Source: Oscillospiraceae bacterium
GTDB lineage: Bacteria > Bacillota > Clostridia > Oscillospirales > Oscillospiraceae
DNA length: 64,000 nucleotides
Reading direction: 5' to 3'
Assembly: GCA_017430455.1 (NCBI GenBank)
Contig: JAFRMX010000015.1
Span: forward strand, 44,286-108,285
Shown: positions 16,712 through 25,910 of the stretch, piece by piece
Position numbering within the stretch: the stretch's first letter is position 1
How the letters are laid out: the number at the start of each line of letters is the position of its first letter
The notes under the pieces: generated by a model
What the model was told of the DNA's origin: nothing
The model's database searches: none
The model's input: only the letters and a program-made list of their open reading frames with translations
Translations under genes and position numbers: made by a program

Positions 16712-17671
16712 TTTAAAGTATTTTTTTACGAATTCAATGCCTGCCTCATCCACGCTAAAGATTTTTCCCTTGAGATAATTCAGAATGCCTGCATCTGTAG
16801 GGAATTCAAAGATCAGCTTATATGAATACAGCGCCTGTTGCTTTTCTCCGAACTGCCGGTTGAAACGTTCAGTCCCGTATTTTCCATCCCCAAGAAGAGG
16901 CCATCCGGCATGAGCCATCTGTGCCCTTATCTGGTGAGTTCTGCCGGTAAGAAGTCTGCATTCAACAAGGCTCAGTTCACCTCTCGTCCGGAGCACTTTG
17001 TATTCAGTCACTGCGGTTTTGGCACCGGGTTCCGGAGAGGACTTCACATATACTCTGTTTTTTGAAGCATCCTTGAAGATATAATCCTCAAGTCTTCCCC
17101 GGGCCGGATACGGGTTGCCTTTTACTGCACACAGATAATACTTTTCAATCTCGCGGAGCTTTATTTTTTCGTTAATAATACGAAGAGCTTCCGCATTTTT
17201 TGCAGCGATCACGATCCCGCCCGTGTTCCTGTCTATACGATTGCACAGAGCCGGAGCAAAAGCATTCTCGGATCCGGGATCCCATTCGCCATTCCTGAGC
17301 ATATAGGCCTGTATATTTGCGACAACGGTATTCCAATCCCAGGCGCCTGCACTGTGACAAAGCACACCCGGCTTTTTGTTGATCAGGAGGATGTTCTCAT
17401 CTTCATAAACAATATCAAGTTTCGGATTGCCTACTTTTAAGTATGCGTTGTTATCATTCGGCTTTTCAAAAAACTCGTCTCCGATATAAAGCTGTACCGT
17501 ATCCCCCTGAGTGAGGCGCATAGCTCTGTCAGCCTTTTTACCGTTGACTTTTATGCGCTTAAGGCGTATATACTTTTGAAGCAGCGAATCCGGCAGCAAA
17601 GGTACAGCCTTGCCTACGAAGCGGTCAAGCCTCTGATTTTTATCGTTTTCTTTTACCTGTATTTCCTTCAT
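16709..17671 (-). CDS. RluC/RluD-family rRNA pseudouridine synthase
   Basis: Converts uridines in 23S rRNA to pseudouridine. The first 65 residues form an S4 RNA-binding domain (RLDRFVGKAVPLLPDSLLQK, IKVNGKK). The catalytic block NRIDRNTGG contains the active Asp in the usual RLDR context, and TGRTHQIRAQMAHAGWPLLGD is the C-terminal family signature. The 320 residues fit. The start at 17671 lacks a ribosome site, and a predicted promoter (-10 at 17680-17685, minus strand) would begin the mRNA 2-3 bases before the ATG, so the message may be leaderless. The exact target uridine is unknown. Confidence 0.92.
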   Translation of the reverse strand: MKEIQVKENDKNQRLDRFVGKAVPLLPDSLLQKYIRLKRIKVNGKKADRAMRLTQGDTVQLYIGDEFFEKPNDNNAYLKVGNPKLDIVYEDENILLINKKPGVLCHSAGAWDWNTVVANIQAYMLRNGEWDPGSENAFAPALCNRIDRNTGGIVIAAKNAEALRIINEKIKLREIEKYYLCAVKGNPYPARGRLEDYIFKDASKNRVYVKSSPEPGAKTAVTEYKVLRTRGELSLVECRLLTGRTHQIRAQMAHAGWPLLGDGKYGTERFNRQFGEKQQALYSYKLIFEFPTDAGILNYLKGKIFSVDEAGIEFVKKYFK

Positions 17672-17679
17672 ATTTTGCG

Positions 17680-17730
17680 ATTATACAGCACAAAATATTT
17701 ATTGACAAGCCAATAAAAAGCTAATATAAT
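17680..17730. promoter_or_regulatory. Overlapping divergent sigma-A promoters
   Basis: Plus strand: TTGACA at 17702-17707, 17-bp spacer, TATAAT at 17725-17730, driving yceD-rpmF. Minus strand: TTGTCA at 17708-17703, 17-bp spacer, TATAAT at 17685-17680, driving the pseudouridine synthase. The two -35 boxes share five bases, so only one polymerase could bind at a time. Confidence 0.75.
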
Positions 17731-17759
17731 AACTGAGCGATTTTGGCGGGGTGCTGTAT

Positions 17760-18254
17760 ATGCGTCTGAATTTAAAAGATATTATTGAAGTTCCGGGGAA
17801 GAGCGTCCCCTTTGAGTGCGTGATAGAGCCGGAGCTTATTTCTTTTGATTCCATAGCAGAATTTAAAAGTACTCCCAAGGCGTCAGGCAGGGTTTCAAAT
17901 AAAGCCGGAGTCCTTGTCCTCGAAGGTGTAATGGATGCAGATACCTTGTGTATATGCGACAGATGCGGTGAAGAATTTGAAAGATCCATGCATCTGGATC
18001 TTGAAGCCGTTATCGGTGAGAATGCTGATGAGGACGATCCGGATATTTTTCCCATCTATGGCGATGAAGCGGATCTTGACGAAATAATATCCACTCTTTT
18101 TATTCTCGGTATGGATTCCAAAGTGCTTTGTCGCGAGGATTGCAAAGGTATTTGCCCGACGTGCGGGAAAAACTTAAACCACGGCCCCTGTGAGTGCCGA
18201 AAAGAAAAGGATCCAAGATTTGCTGTACTTGAGCAGCTTTTGGATAAAGAATAA
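17760..18254 (+). CDS. yceD: YceD-family (DUF177) protein
   Basis: DUF177 proteins occur almost always next to rpmF and are linked to 23S rRNA accumulation and ribosome assembly. The 164 residues include the family blocks CICDRCGEEFERS and CPTCGKNLNHGPC; the CxxC pairs may bind zinc. A GTG at 17751 is in frame, but GGCGGGG is well placed for the ATG at 17760. It is followed 37 bp later by rpmF in the conserved order. Confidence 0.88.
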   Translation: MRLNLKDIIEVPGKSVPFECVIEPELISFDSIAEFKSTPKASGRVSNKAGVLVLEGVMDADTLCICDRCGEEFERSMHLDLEAVIGENADEDDPDIFPIYGDEADLDEIISTLFILGMDSKVLCREDCKGICPTCGKNLNHGPCECRKEKDPRFAVLEQLLDKE

Positions 18255-18291
18255 ATAGCTGCTCAGAACAGCTGAAAGATGGAGGTGCGAG

Positions 18292-18477
18292 ATGGCCGTT
18301 CCAAAAGGTAAAGTTTCGAGACAAAGAAGAGACAAAAGGCGTTCTTCTGTATGGAAGCTGCAGGTTCCGGGGCTTGTAAAATGCCCGAACTGCGGGGCTT
18401 ATGTAATGCCGCATCAGGCTTGCAAGGCCTGCGGGATGTACAACGGAAGACAAGTCTTAAAAGTCGAAGAGACTTAA
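18292..18477 (+). CDS. rpmF: 50S ribosomal protein L32
   Basis: Large-subunit protein of 61 residues. The start MAVPKGKVSRQRRDKRRS is diagnostic, and CPNC...CKAC forms a zinc-binding pair, the zinc-bound form. GGAGGTG precedes the ATG. A terminator ends the yceD-rpmF unit. Confidence 0.97.
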   Translation: MAVPKGKVSRQRRDKRRSSVWKLQVPGLVKCPNCGAYVMPHQACKACGMYNGRQVLKVEET

Positions 18478-18479
18478 AA

Positions 18480-18510
18480 AAGCCGCCGCTTCAGAGGCGG
18501 TTTTTTTATT
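18480..18510 (+). terminator. Intrinsic terminator after rpmF
   Basis: CCGCC / GGCGG hairpin followed by seven T residues. Confidence 0.8.
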
Positions 18511-18525
18511 GTTTTATATAAAGGA

Positions 18526-19905
18526 ATGAAAAATATAATAAAATCAGTAGATCCGGACAGTCCGCTTCACGGGAAAACGAAAGCGGGGGATATGCTCGTT
18601 TCAATAAACGGCAATCCCATACAGGATGTTCTGGACTATAAGTTCTACGCGTATGATCCTTCACTGAAGATAGAATTCACAGACTGTGAAGGAAGACCAT
18701 ATCATGTAAATATAAAGCATCCGGAAGGTATGGAACTCGGGCTTGATTTTGAAACATATCTTATGGACAGCCCGCGTTCGTGCGCAAACAACTGCGTATT
18801 CTGCTTCGTTGATCAGCTTCCTCCCGGGATGCGCAAGACAATGTATTTTAAAGATGACGACGCGAGACTCAGTTTTCTGCTCGGAAACTATATAACGCTG
18901 ACCAATCTAAGCGAACGCGAGATCAGGCGCATAATGGATCTGCATGTTTCGCCGATCAACATTTCGGTCCATACGACAGATAAAGCTTTGCGGATCAGGA
19001 TGCTGAACAATCCGAGAGCAGGTGAGAGCATTGATGTGATGCACCGTTTCGCGGACGCCGGCATAACGATGAACTGCCAGATAGTATGCTGTCCCGGTCT
19101 GAATGACGGGGATGCCCTGATAAAAACCATGCATGATCTGGAGGAGATGTATCCTTCGCTTCACAGCGTTTCCATCGTTCCGGTCGGTTTGACAAAATAT
19201 CGCCAGGGGCTCTACCCGCTGACGCCGTTTACCGGGGAACACGCCGGGGAGACCATAGATCTCGTCGAGGATTATGCGCAAAAATGTTTTGAAAAACACG
19301 GCACCCGGATCTTTTTCTGTTCAGATGAGCTGTATATCCAGGCCGGGAGAGAGCTTCCTGAGGATGAGTACTATGAAGAGCATACTCAGCTTGAAAACGG
19401 TGTAGGCATGATACGGCTGTTTGAGACAGAGTTTTTAAACGCGGCAGAGCTCTATCCTCCCGAGAGGAGTGCCTCGGTATCGATGGCTACCGGTACCGCA
19501 TTCGCGCCTTATCTGCAAAATATGGTTTGCAGAGCCTGCGGTAAATATGATAAAATTAAAGCTAAAGTTTTTCCTGTAGAAAACAGATTTTTCGGGCCGT
19601 CTATCACGGTTTCGGGATTGATCACGGGCAGAGATCTTATAGACGCGCTGAAAGGGAAAGACCTGGGAGACAGACTTATCATTACAAGGAATATGATAAG
19701 ACGGGATGAACTGGATTTTCTGGATGATGTTACACTGAAGCAGGCCTCTGAAGAACTCGGAGTTCCGATCGTTGCCACCGCTCAGGACGGTTTTGCAAGC
19801 TGGGACGCGATCCTGGGAGAACAGAACGATCAGAATGTATCCTCCGACGACATCGGGAGAACAGGGGAAGAAACGGAATACTACAGATATAATCAAAATG
19901 AATGA
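18526..19905 (+). CDS. PDZ / radical-SAM-like / DUF512 protein
   Basis: Conserved Clostridia protein of unknown reaction. Residues 1-70 form a PDZ-like domain (VDPDSPLHGKTKAGDMLVSING), followed by a cysteine cluster CANNCVFCF near residue 87 that resembles a radical-SAM Fe-S site, a barrel-like middle region, and the DUF512 C-terminal half. It is usually found next to der, as here, and overlaps der by 8 bp. The link to ribosome assembly is inferred from this neighbourhood. 459 residues. Confidence 0.85.
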   Translation: MKNIIKSVDPDSPLHGKTKAGDMLVSINGNPIQDVLDYKFYAYDPSLKIEFTDCEGRPYHVNIKHPEGMELGLDFETYLMDSPRSCANNCVFCFVDQLPPGMRKTMYFKDDDARLSFLLGNYITLTNLSEREIRRIMDLHVSPINISVHTTDKALRIRMLNNPRAGESIDVMHRFADAGITMNCQIVCCPGLNDGDALIKTMHDLEEMYPSLHSVSIVPVGLTKYRQGLYPLTPFTGEHAGETIDLVEDYAQKCFEKHGTRIFFCSDELYIQAGRELPEDEYYEEHTQLENGVGMIRLFETEFLNAAELYPPERSASVSMATGTAFAPYLQNMVCRACGKYDKIKAKVFPVENRFFGPSITVSGLITGRDLIDALKGKDLGDRLIITRNMIRRDELDFLDDVTLKQASEELGVPIVATAQDGFASWDAILGEQNDQNVSSDDIGRTGEETEYYRYNQNE

Positions 19906-21226
19906 CAGACCATTAATTGCAATAGTTGGCAGACCAAATGTGGGCAAGTCGATGCTCTTCAACAAGATCGTCGGCCAGAGACTCTCGATCGTCGAAGATA
20001 CTCCGGGAGTCACAAGAGACAGACTGTATGCCGAGGGCGAATGGCTCGGAAGAAAATTCAATATTGTGGATACGGGCGGCATCGAGCCCTCAACGGACAG
20101 CGAGATACTTTCGTTTATGCGCGAACAGGCTCAGATAGCGATAGATTCAGCTACCGTCACGATTCTGGTAACTGACCTGCGGACAGGTGTAACGGCCTCT
20201 GATAAAGAGATCGCGAATATGCTGCTTAAATCACGCAAACCTGTTGTCCTGGCTGTAAACAAGGCGGACAGTGTCGGTCCTACAGACCCCGCTGTGTATG
20301 AGTTTTATGAGCTCGGACTTGGAGACCCTATAGATATTTCCGCTATCCACGGGCATAATGTGGATACATTGCTCGATGCCTGTTTTGAGTATTTCCCGCC
20401 GGAAACGGAAGACGGAGAGGATGAAGACAGGATCAAGGTTGCCGTGATAGGCAAACCCAATGTCGGAAAATCATCCTTGATAAACTGTATACTCGGAGAA
20501 AAGAGAGTGATCGTTTCCGATGTGGCAGGAACTACCAGAGATGCAGTGGATACGGAGTTTGATAACGACAGCGGCAAGTATGTCTTTATAGATACTGCGG
20601 GTATCAGAAGGCACTCAAAGGTCGAGGAGAGAATAGAAAAATTCTCGGTGATGAGAGCAAAACTGGCGGTAGAGAGAGCGGATGTCTGTCTCATTATGAT
20701 CGATGCAAGAGACGGAGTCACTGAGCAGGATACAAAAATAGCGGGACTTGCGCATGAAGCCGGCAAGGCAAGCATTATTGTTGTCAATAAATGGGATCTG
20801 GTCGACAAAGAAACAGGGACCATGGAAAAAATGAGAAAAGAAATAATGCGCGACCTTTCATTCATGTCTTATGCTCCCATTATCTTTATCTCTGCTCTTA
20901 CAGGCCAGAGAACAAACAGGCTGTTCGATCTTATCAACTTTGTAAATGATCAGAACAGTATGCGTATTACCACAGGCCTCCTGAACAATGTGCTTTCTGA
21001 TGCTCAGGCGAGAGTCCAGCCTCCCACGGACAAGGGCAGAAGGCTTAAGATATACTATATGACTCAGACAGGGATCAAGCCCCCGAATTTCGTTATATTC
21101 TGCAACAGCAGGGAGCTTTTCCATTTTTCGTATCAGAGATATATAGAAAACCAGATAAGGAGTGTTTTCGGGCTCGAAGGAACACCTATAAGATTGGTCA
21201 TAAGGCAGAAGGGGGACAGTGAATGA
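19898..21226 (+). CDS. der: Double-domain GTPase Der (EngA)
   Basis: Essential GTPase for assembly of the 50S subunit. Two tandem G domains are clear: GRPNVGKSMLFN near residue 10 and GKPNVGKSSLIN near residue 185, each with its own DTxG (DTGG, DTAG) and NKxD (NKAD, NKWD) motif, then a C-terminal KH-like domain. 442 residues. Upstream in-frame sequence exists, but the ATG at 19898 gives the standard MNDRPLIAIVGRPNVGKS start and overlaps the DUF512 stop. It overlaps the next gene by ATGA. Confidence 0.97.
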   Translation: MNDRPLIAIVGRPNVGKSMLFNKIVGQRLSIVEDTPGVTRDRLYAEGEWLGRKFNIVDTGGIEPSTDSEILSFMREQAQIAIDSATVTILVTDLRTGVTASDKEIANMLLKSRKPVVLAVNKADSVGPTDPAVYEFYELGLGDPIDISAIHGHNVDTLLDACFEYFPPETEDGEDEDRIKVAVIGKPNVGKSSLINCILGEKRVIVSDVAGTTRDAVDTEFDNDSGKYVFIDTAGIRRHSKVEERIEKFSVMRAKLAVERADVCLIMIDARDGVTEQDTKIAGLAHEAGKASIIVVNKWDLVDKETGTMEKMRKEIMRDLSFMSYAPIIFISALTGQRTNRLFDLINFVNDQNSMRITTGLLNNVLSDAQARVQPPTDKGRRLKIYYMTQTGIKPPNFVIFCNSRELFHFSYQRYIENQIRSVFGLEGTPIRLVIRQKGDSE

Positions 21227-21870
21227 GTTTCCACAAACTGCTTCCTCTGCTGATAACGGCCCTGTTGGGCTATGTTCTCGGAAGCCTGAAGACAATGAAT
21301 ATAGCTTCGCATTATATATTCCATACGGATATTATGCGAATAGGCAAGAGAAACGCCTGGATCTCAAATTTCAGAAGGAGATACGGAATACCGGGATTTT
21401 TGAAGCTGCTCGCGGTCGAAGTCATCAAGAATGCTCTGCCGATCTTCCTCGGAGGGCTTTTGATGGGAAGCGAAAACAGGACGCTCGGTTACGCGTTTGC
21501 AGGTTTTTGTGTAACACTCGGAAGCTTGTTTCCTGTTTTCAACCGGTTCAGAGGAAATCATGCTGCAGTTCCGATCATACTGACGGCTATGTTTATGCGT
21601 TTTCCTCTGGGTCTTACTGCCTTGGCGCTTTCAGCCGTAATCGTATGGGTGAGCAGATACCTGGCGCTTTCGGCGATCGTATCGGCAGCGGTGCTGTTCA
21701 TCGGAGCAGTCATGACTCTTGACGGCGCGATGATCACACCTGTATGTGCTTTTCTGGCGGGAATAGTTATCCTTAAACATATCCCTGCCATGATACGCAT
21801 GTCGAAAGGCACGGAAACAAAACTCAGCTTTGAAGAGGATATATCGTATAAATTCGATGAAGATTTTTGA
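21223..21870 (+). CDS. Divergent PlsY-like membrane acyltransferase
   Basis: PlsY makes lysophosphatidate from acyl-phosphate and glycerol-3-phosphate. This 215-residue protein has the PlsY layout: LGYVLGSLKTMNIAS near the N-terminus, several membrane helices, FPVFNRFRG in the middle and a tail like KGTETKL. However, two active-site loops are altered: the usual GSGNxGATN is GKRNAWISN here, and the usual GKGVAT is RGNHAAVP. It may be a non-catalytic or re-targeted homologue. ATGA overlap with der; its 3' end overlaps the next gene by 14 bp. Confidence 0.7.
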   Translation: MSFHKLLPLLITALLGYVLGSLKTMNIASHYIFHTDIMRIGKRNAWISNFRRRYGIPGFLKLLAVEVIKNALPIFLGGLLMGSENRTLGYAFAGFCVTLGSLFPVFNRFRGNHAAVPIILTAMFMRFPLGLTALALSAVIVWVSRYLALSAIVSAAVLFIGAVMTLDGAMITPVCAFLAGIVILKHIPAMIRMSKGTETKLSFEEDISYKFDEDF

Positions 21871-23164
21871 CAGGCAGAGAGAAAAAATAACAGCGGCACT
21901 TCTTGCCGGAGCAATGTCTGTCCTGATGCTTATGTCAGGCTGCGGATCTGCGGAAAGCGGCACAGCCGTGACTCCTGAACCGGAGGCAGAGATACATTCG
22001 GAGTCTGAACCCGCGAAGAAACCCCGGGCTCCGGTGATGAAGCTGCGCCCGGCTGCTGTCCTGAGGGGTGAAAAGATAAAAGCGGAAGAACTGGTATTTA
22101 AATGTGAAAGCACAGGAAAAACGGAGTTTGCTTTCGCGGAAGAACCGGATACTTCCAAAACCGGAGAATACCCTGTTACTGTTACGGCAAAAGACAGCTA
22201 CGGCAATGTATCCCGTGAAAACTCCACACTGCTGGTCGCGGACCTTATTATCGAGGCTGACAAGAAGACAAGCAGATATGAACTTGTCAACAGGATAGTC
22301 AAAGCGGACGCGGAGACTTTTGCAAAGACGGCGGTCGAAGACAAGGCATGGAAAGCGAAGAATATCGGAGCAAACGCATTTTATATGATCTATGGCAGTG
22401 AGCAGTACAATAATTTTGAACGGTATCTTGTTGCAGTCATGATCAAGGATACCGAAGCGCCTGTCATTCATGCTCCCGCAAAGAACTACTATGTCGGCGA
22501 TGCCGTCTCATACTTGAAAAATGTCAGCGCTACAGACGACTATACAGAGAACCCTTCTGTTACAGTTGATAAGAGTGCGGTAGACCCGGAGAAAGCCGGA
22601 GAATACCCTGTCATATACTCAGCCGTTGACGACGACGGAAACGAGTCTTCTCTTGAAGTTACTTTTACATTTACGGATAAGACAATAACCGAGGAGCAGG
22701 TCTCTGAAGTCTGCAATCCGATCTTTGAGAAGATCTTCACCGATGATATGAATGAGGCCGAAAAGGTAAGGGCAATTTATGATTACTGTTACAATAATAT
22801 TGCCTATTACGGCGGTTCCGATAAAACGGATTATCTCGCAGAAGCATACAGGGGGATGACTGAAGGTAAAGGTGACTGCTTTACTTTCTTCGCCACCGCG
22901 TATTATATGCTCAAGGCTATAGGAGTTGATGTACTGGAAGTTGAAAGATCCAGTCCCAATGTCTCCACTCCACATTACTGGTGTCTTGTAAACCTGGGAA
23001 CAGGCTGGTACCATCTGGATGCATGCAATATGGGCCCTGACCACGGCAATGCCTTTATGGCAACGACCTATACCCTGTACAGGATAGATCCGGGCTACTG
23101 GGCGTTTAACGAAAACCTGTATCCCGAGGTAGCAACAGAGCGTTTTGTGATGCCTGAAAAATGA
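21857..23164 (+). CDS. Transglutaminase-like lipoprotein (copy 1)
   Basis: Predicted surface lipoprotein of about 435 residues. Signal with lipobox MSGC, then two Ig-like segments (PVTVTAKDSYGN, PVIYSAVDDDGN) and a C-terminal transglutaminase-like cysteine protease fold. The triad seems present: Cys in GKGDCFTFFATAYYML, His in STPHYWCLVNL, Asp in YHLDAC. Such domains can act as peptidases or crosslinkers on wall peptides. ATG at 21857 is chosen; a TTG at 21830 is also in frame. A paralogue follows directly at 23175. Confidence 0.86.
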   Translation: MKIFDRQREKITAALLAGAMSVLMLMSGCGSAESGTAVTPEPEAEIHSESEPAKKPRAPVMKLRPAAVLRGEKIKAEELVFKCESTGKTEFAFAEEPDTSKTGEYPVTVTAKDSYGNVSRENSTLLVADLIIEADKKTSRYELVNRIVKADAETFAKTAVEDKAWKAKNIGANAFYMIYGSEQYNNFERYLVAVMIKDTEAPVIHAPAKNYYVGDAVSYLKNVSATDDYTENPSVTVDKSAVDPEKAGEYPVIYSAVDDDGNESSLEVTFTFTDKTITEEQVSEVCNPIFEKIFTDDMNEAEKVRAIYDYCYNNIAYYGGSDKTDYLAEAYRGMTEGKGDCFTFFATAYYMLKAIGVDVLEVERSSPNVSTPHYWCLVNLGTGWYHLDACNMGPDHGNAFMATTYTLYRIDPGYWAFNENLYPEVATERFVMPEK

Positions 23165-23174
23165 AGGAATTGTT

Positions 23175-24518
23175 TTGAATATAACCCTGAAAAAGACAAT
23201 ATGCGTGATACTTTCGCTGGTATCATTCTTTTTGCTTTGTGCCTGCGGGTCAAAAGAAGCCGAGCCGGCTCCGGCTCCTGAAGCCTCTGAAACTCCGACT
23301 GCCGAAACGACTCCCGCCCCGGATCCGCCGGTTATGAGATTGAGGCCTTTTGCCTGCCTTGCCGGAGAGGTTCCGAGGGCTGAAGACGCGGTATCTGATT
23401 ATGAGGGAACGGGAACCGCAGTATTCGGGTTCAAAACAGTTCCCGATACATCGGAGACCGGAGAATACCCTGTAACGGTAACAGCGACAGATGAGACCGG
23501 ACAGAGCGTATCTGCTGGTACCACACTCATAGTCGCTGACCTTATCGTAAGAGCACCCCTGGAGGCAAAACGCCGGGAAGTGACAGAGCTGATAATGGCG
23601 GCCGATTTTGAGACATTTGGAAGAACATCCTATGAAAATCCCAATTGGGAGCTTGAGCATCTCGGCGCAAATCCTGTTTACATGGTATTCGGCACATGGG
23701 AGAGATACCTTGTCGCAGTCATAGCAGAAGATACAGTACCGCCTGTCATCCATCTTCCGTCAAAGAATTACTATGTCGGAGATTCCATAGCTTACATGAA
23801 AGGCCTTAAGGTCTGGGATAATGCAGATACAGACGTCGAGGTGACTGTGGATCCGGGGGATCTGGATCCGCATAAAGCAGGCATCTATCCTGTCGTATAT
23901 ACTGCTACGGATGATGACGGTAATACGACAGAACTTACAGTTGAATTCACATTCTCTGAGATAACCGTTACAGAGGAGCAGGTCAGGGAAAAGTGCGATG
24001 AGATCTTCTCCAGAATACTCACGGATGACATGAGTATGGGAGAGAAGGCATATGAGATTTATAAATTCTGCAGGAATGAGATCACTTACGGCGGAGGAAG
24101 CGATAAGACAAATTATCTTGCAGAAGCGTACAGGGGCATGACGGAAGGTCTTGGAGACTGCTTCACCTTTTATTCCACTGCGACATTTATGCTCAGAGAG
24201 ATAGGGGCAGAGGTAATACGCGTCGAGCGGCATGATGAAGAGTTTACGACTCCTCATTACTGGTGTCTTGTAAATCTCGGTACGGGCTGGTATCATCTCG
24301 ACCCCTGTAATGCAGGTCCTGATTCCATACCGGTTGTTGCCCGTGACATGAACGGAGATCCGATCGTCAGTGAGGACGGAACACCCAGGCTCTATATACC
24401 GGGCGCGTTCATGGTCACGACTGATTATCTTCGCGGCATAAGCGTGGGATACTGGAACTTTGATGAGGAGTTTTATCCGGAAGTCTCCTCAACGCCGTAT
24501 AGTGGGACGGAGGATTGA
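23175..24518 (+). CDS. Transglutaminase-like lipoprotein (copy 2)
   Basis: Paralogue of the preceding gene with the same order: lipoprotein signal (lipobox LCAC), Ig-like segments (PVTVTATDETGQ, PVVYTATDDDGN), then a transglutaminase-like domain with GLGDCFTFYSTATFML, TTPHYWCLVNL and YHLDPC keeping Cys, His and Asp. It has an insert near the C-terminus (around ARDMNGDPIVSEDG) that copy 1 lacks. The start is TTG at 23175 with AAGGAA seven bases upstream; no in-frame ATG gives a complete signal. Clear tandem duplication with divergence. Confidence 0.86.
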   Translation: MNITLKKTICVILSLVSFFLLCACGSKEAEPAPAPEASETPTAETTPAPDPPVMRLRPFACLAGEVPRAEDAVSDYEGTGTAVFGFKTVPDTSETGEYPVTVTATDETGQSVSAGTTLIVADLIVRAPLEAKRREVTELIMAADFETFGRTSYENPNWELEHLGANPVYMVFGTWERYLVAVIAEDTVPPVIHLPSKNYYVGDSIAYMKGLKVWDNADTDVEVTVDPGDLDPHKAGIYPVVYTATDDDGNTTELTVEFTFSEITVTEEQVREKCDEIFSRILTDDMSMGEKAYEIYKFCRNEITYGGGSDKTNYLAEAYRGMTEGLGDCFTFYSTATFMLREIGAEVIRVERHDEEFTTPHYWCLVNLGTGWYHLDPCNAGPDSIPVVARDMNGDPIVSEDGTPRLYIPGAFMVTTDYLRGISVGYWNFDEEFYPEVSSTPYSGTED

Positions 24519-24519
24519 A

Positions 24520-25902
24520 ATGAGCCTCAATTCCTTCAATTTCATACTTTTTCTGGCAGCGGTATATGTTCTGTATACTGTCTTTCAGCGTTTCGGCATC
24601 AAAGGAAGAAGGGTCCTTCTGCTGACCGCCGGTCTTGCCTTTTACTGGATGTGCTCAAAAGGCTTTGCGGCGCTTCTGATCGCGGAGACAGTCTGGAATT
24701 ATTATTCAGCTCAGGTGCTTGACAACAAAAAGAGCGGGGGCATTCTTGCCTTCGCTCTCGCGCTGAATATCGGAGTACTGTTTTTTTTCAAATATCTCGG
24801 CTTCTTTACGGGAATAGAGACGAATATTGCCGTTCCCGCAGGCATATCATTCTTCACGCTCGCTGTCAGCGGATATCTGATCGATATTTATAAAGGGAAG
24901 TCGAAAGCCGAGAAAAACTTTATCGATTTTTCACTTTTTATGGTCTTTTTCCCGGCGCTCACATCCGGACCCATTGAGCGGGGAGATCACCTTATACCCC
25001 AGCTCAAAGAGGCTGATATTCGGAAAACAGCTGATGCCGGATCATTCAAAGTCGGACTGTTCAGAATATGCAGAGGATTCTTCCTGAAGCTTTGTGTTGC
25101 TGACAATATAAAAGTGCTTGTGGATACCGTTTATTCATCTCCCGACAAATTTGCAGGGGTCCCGGTAATAATAGCTGTTCTTGCATATTCCATGCAGATA
25201 TACTGTGATTTCGCGGGCTATTCGGATATAGCAATAGGGAGTGCGAGGCTGTTCGGGATCAGATTGCTCGAAAACTTCGACGCTCCGTATCTGAGCCGGT
25301 CGATCAAGGATATATGGCGCAGATGGCACATGTCGCTTTCCTTCTGGTTCAGAGATTATCTGTATTTTCCGCTTGGCGGCAGCAGAAAGGGAACCCTGAG
25401 AGCGTATCTTAACATTATCGCGGTCTTCGCGGTCTCCGGCCTGTGGCACGGAGCGGACTGGAAGTTCATATTCTGGGGCGTTCTGAACGGAATGTATCAG
25501 GTCATTGAGAGCATCATTGAAAAAGGAACCGGTACCGGGAAAAACGGGAAGTCCGGGACATGGAGGATCGTTTTGAATTATATACTGATGTCTCTGGCCT
25601 GGATATTTTTCCGCGCGGATTCGATGGGAGAAGCGTTCAGGATCATCTCTTCGATCTTCGGTACCGGCTCGCAGGGTATCTTATCTGCCGGAGCGGGAGC
25701 GCCGGCTCTCATCATAACGGCGGTATTCGTTCTTGCCGCGGCAGCATACGATATACGGAACAGAAAGCAGGATGTTTCGGACACGATCTGTAAAACAGAC
25801 GCCATATGGTTCGTATGCGCCGCTCTGATAATTCTCGTTTTAGTGTTTGGAGCTTACGGGCCGGGATACGATTCGGCGGATTTCATCTACAACAGATTCT
25901 GA
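24520..25902 (+). CDS. MBOAT-family O-acyltransferase (DltB/AlgI-like)
   Basis: Multi-pass membrane acyltransferase that moves acyl groups to extracytoplasmic polymers. About 460 residues with the family blocks FFFKYLGFFTG, YSMQIYCDFAGYSDIAIG, WRRWHMSLSFWFRDYLYFPLGG and SGLWHGADWKFIFWG, which contains the catalytic His. A GGACGGAGG ribosome site precedes the ATG at 24520, one base after the copy 2 stop. The next gene has SGNH-like features, the usual partner. The polymer acted on is not known; no dltA, dltC or alginate genes are nearby. Confidence 0.93.
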   Translation: MSLNSFNFILFLAAVYVLYTVFQRFGIKGRRVLLLTAGLAFYWMCSKGFAALLIAETVWNYYSAQVLDNKKSGGILAFALALNIGVLFFFKYLGFFTGIETNIAVPAGISFFTLAVSGYLIDIYKGKSKAEKNFIDFSLFMVFFPALTSGPIERGDHLIPQLKEADIRKTADAGSFKVGLFRICRGFFLKLCVADNIKVLVDTVYSSPDKFAGVPVIIAVLAYSMQIYCDFAGYSDIAIGSARLFGIRLLENFDAPYLSRSIKDIWRRWHMSLSFWFRDYLYFPLGGSRKGTLRAYLNIIAVFAVSGLWHGADWKFIFWGVLNGMYQVIESIIEKGTGTGKNGKSGTWRIVLNYILMSLAWIFFRADSMGEAFRIISSIFGTGSQGILSAGAGAPALIITAVFVLAAAAYDIRNRKQDVSDTICKTDAIWFVCAALIILVLVFGAYGPGYDSADFIYNRF

Positions 25903-25910
25903 TTACGGAT

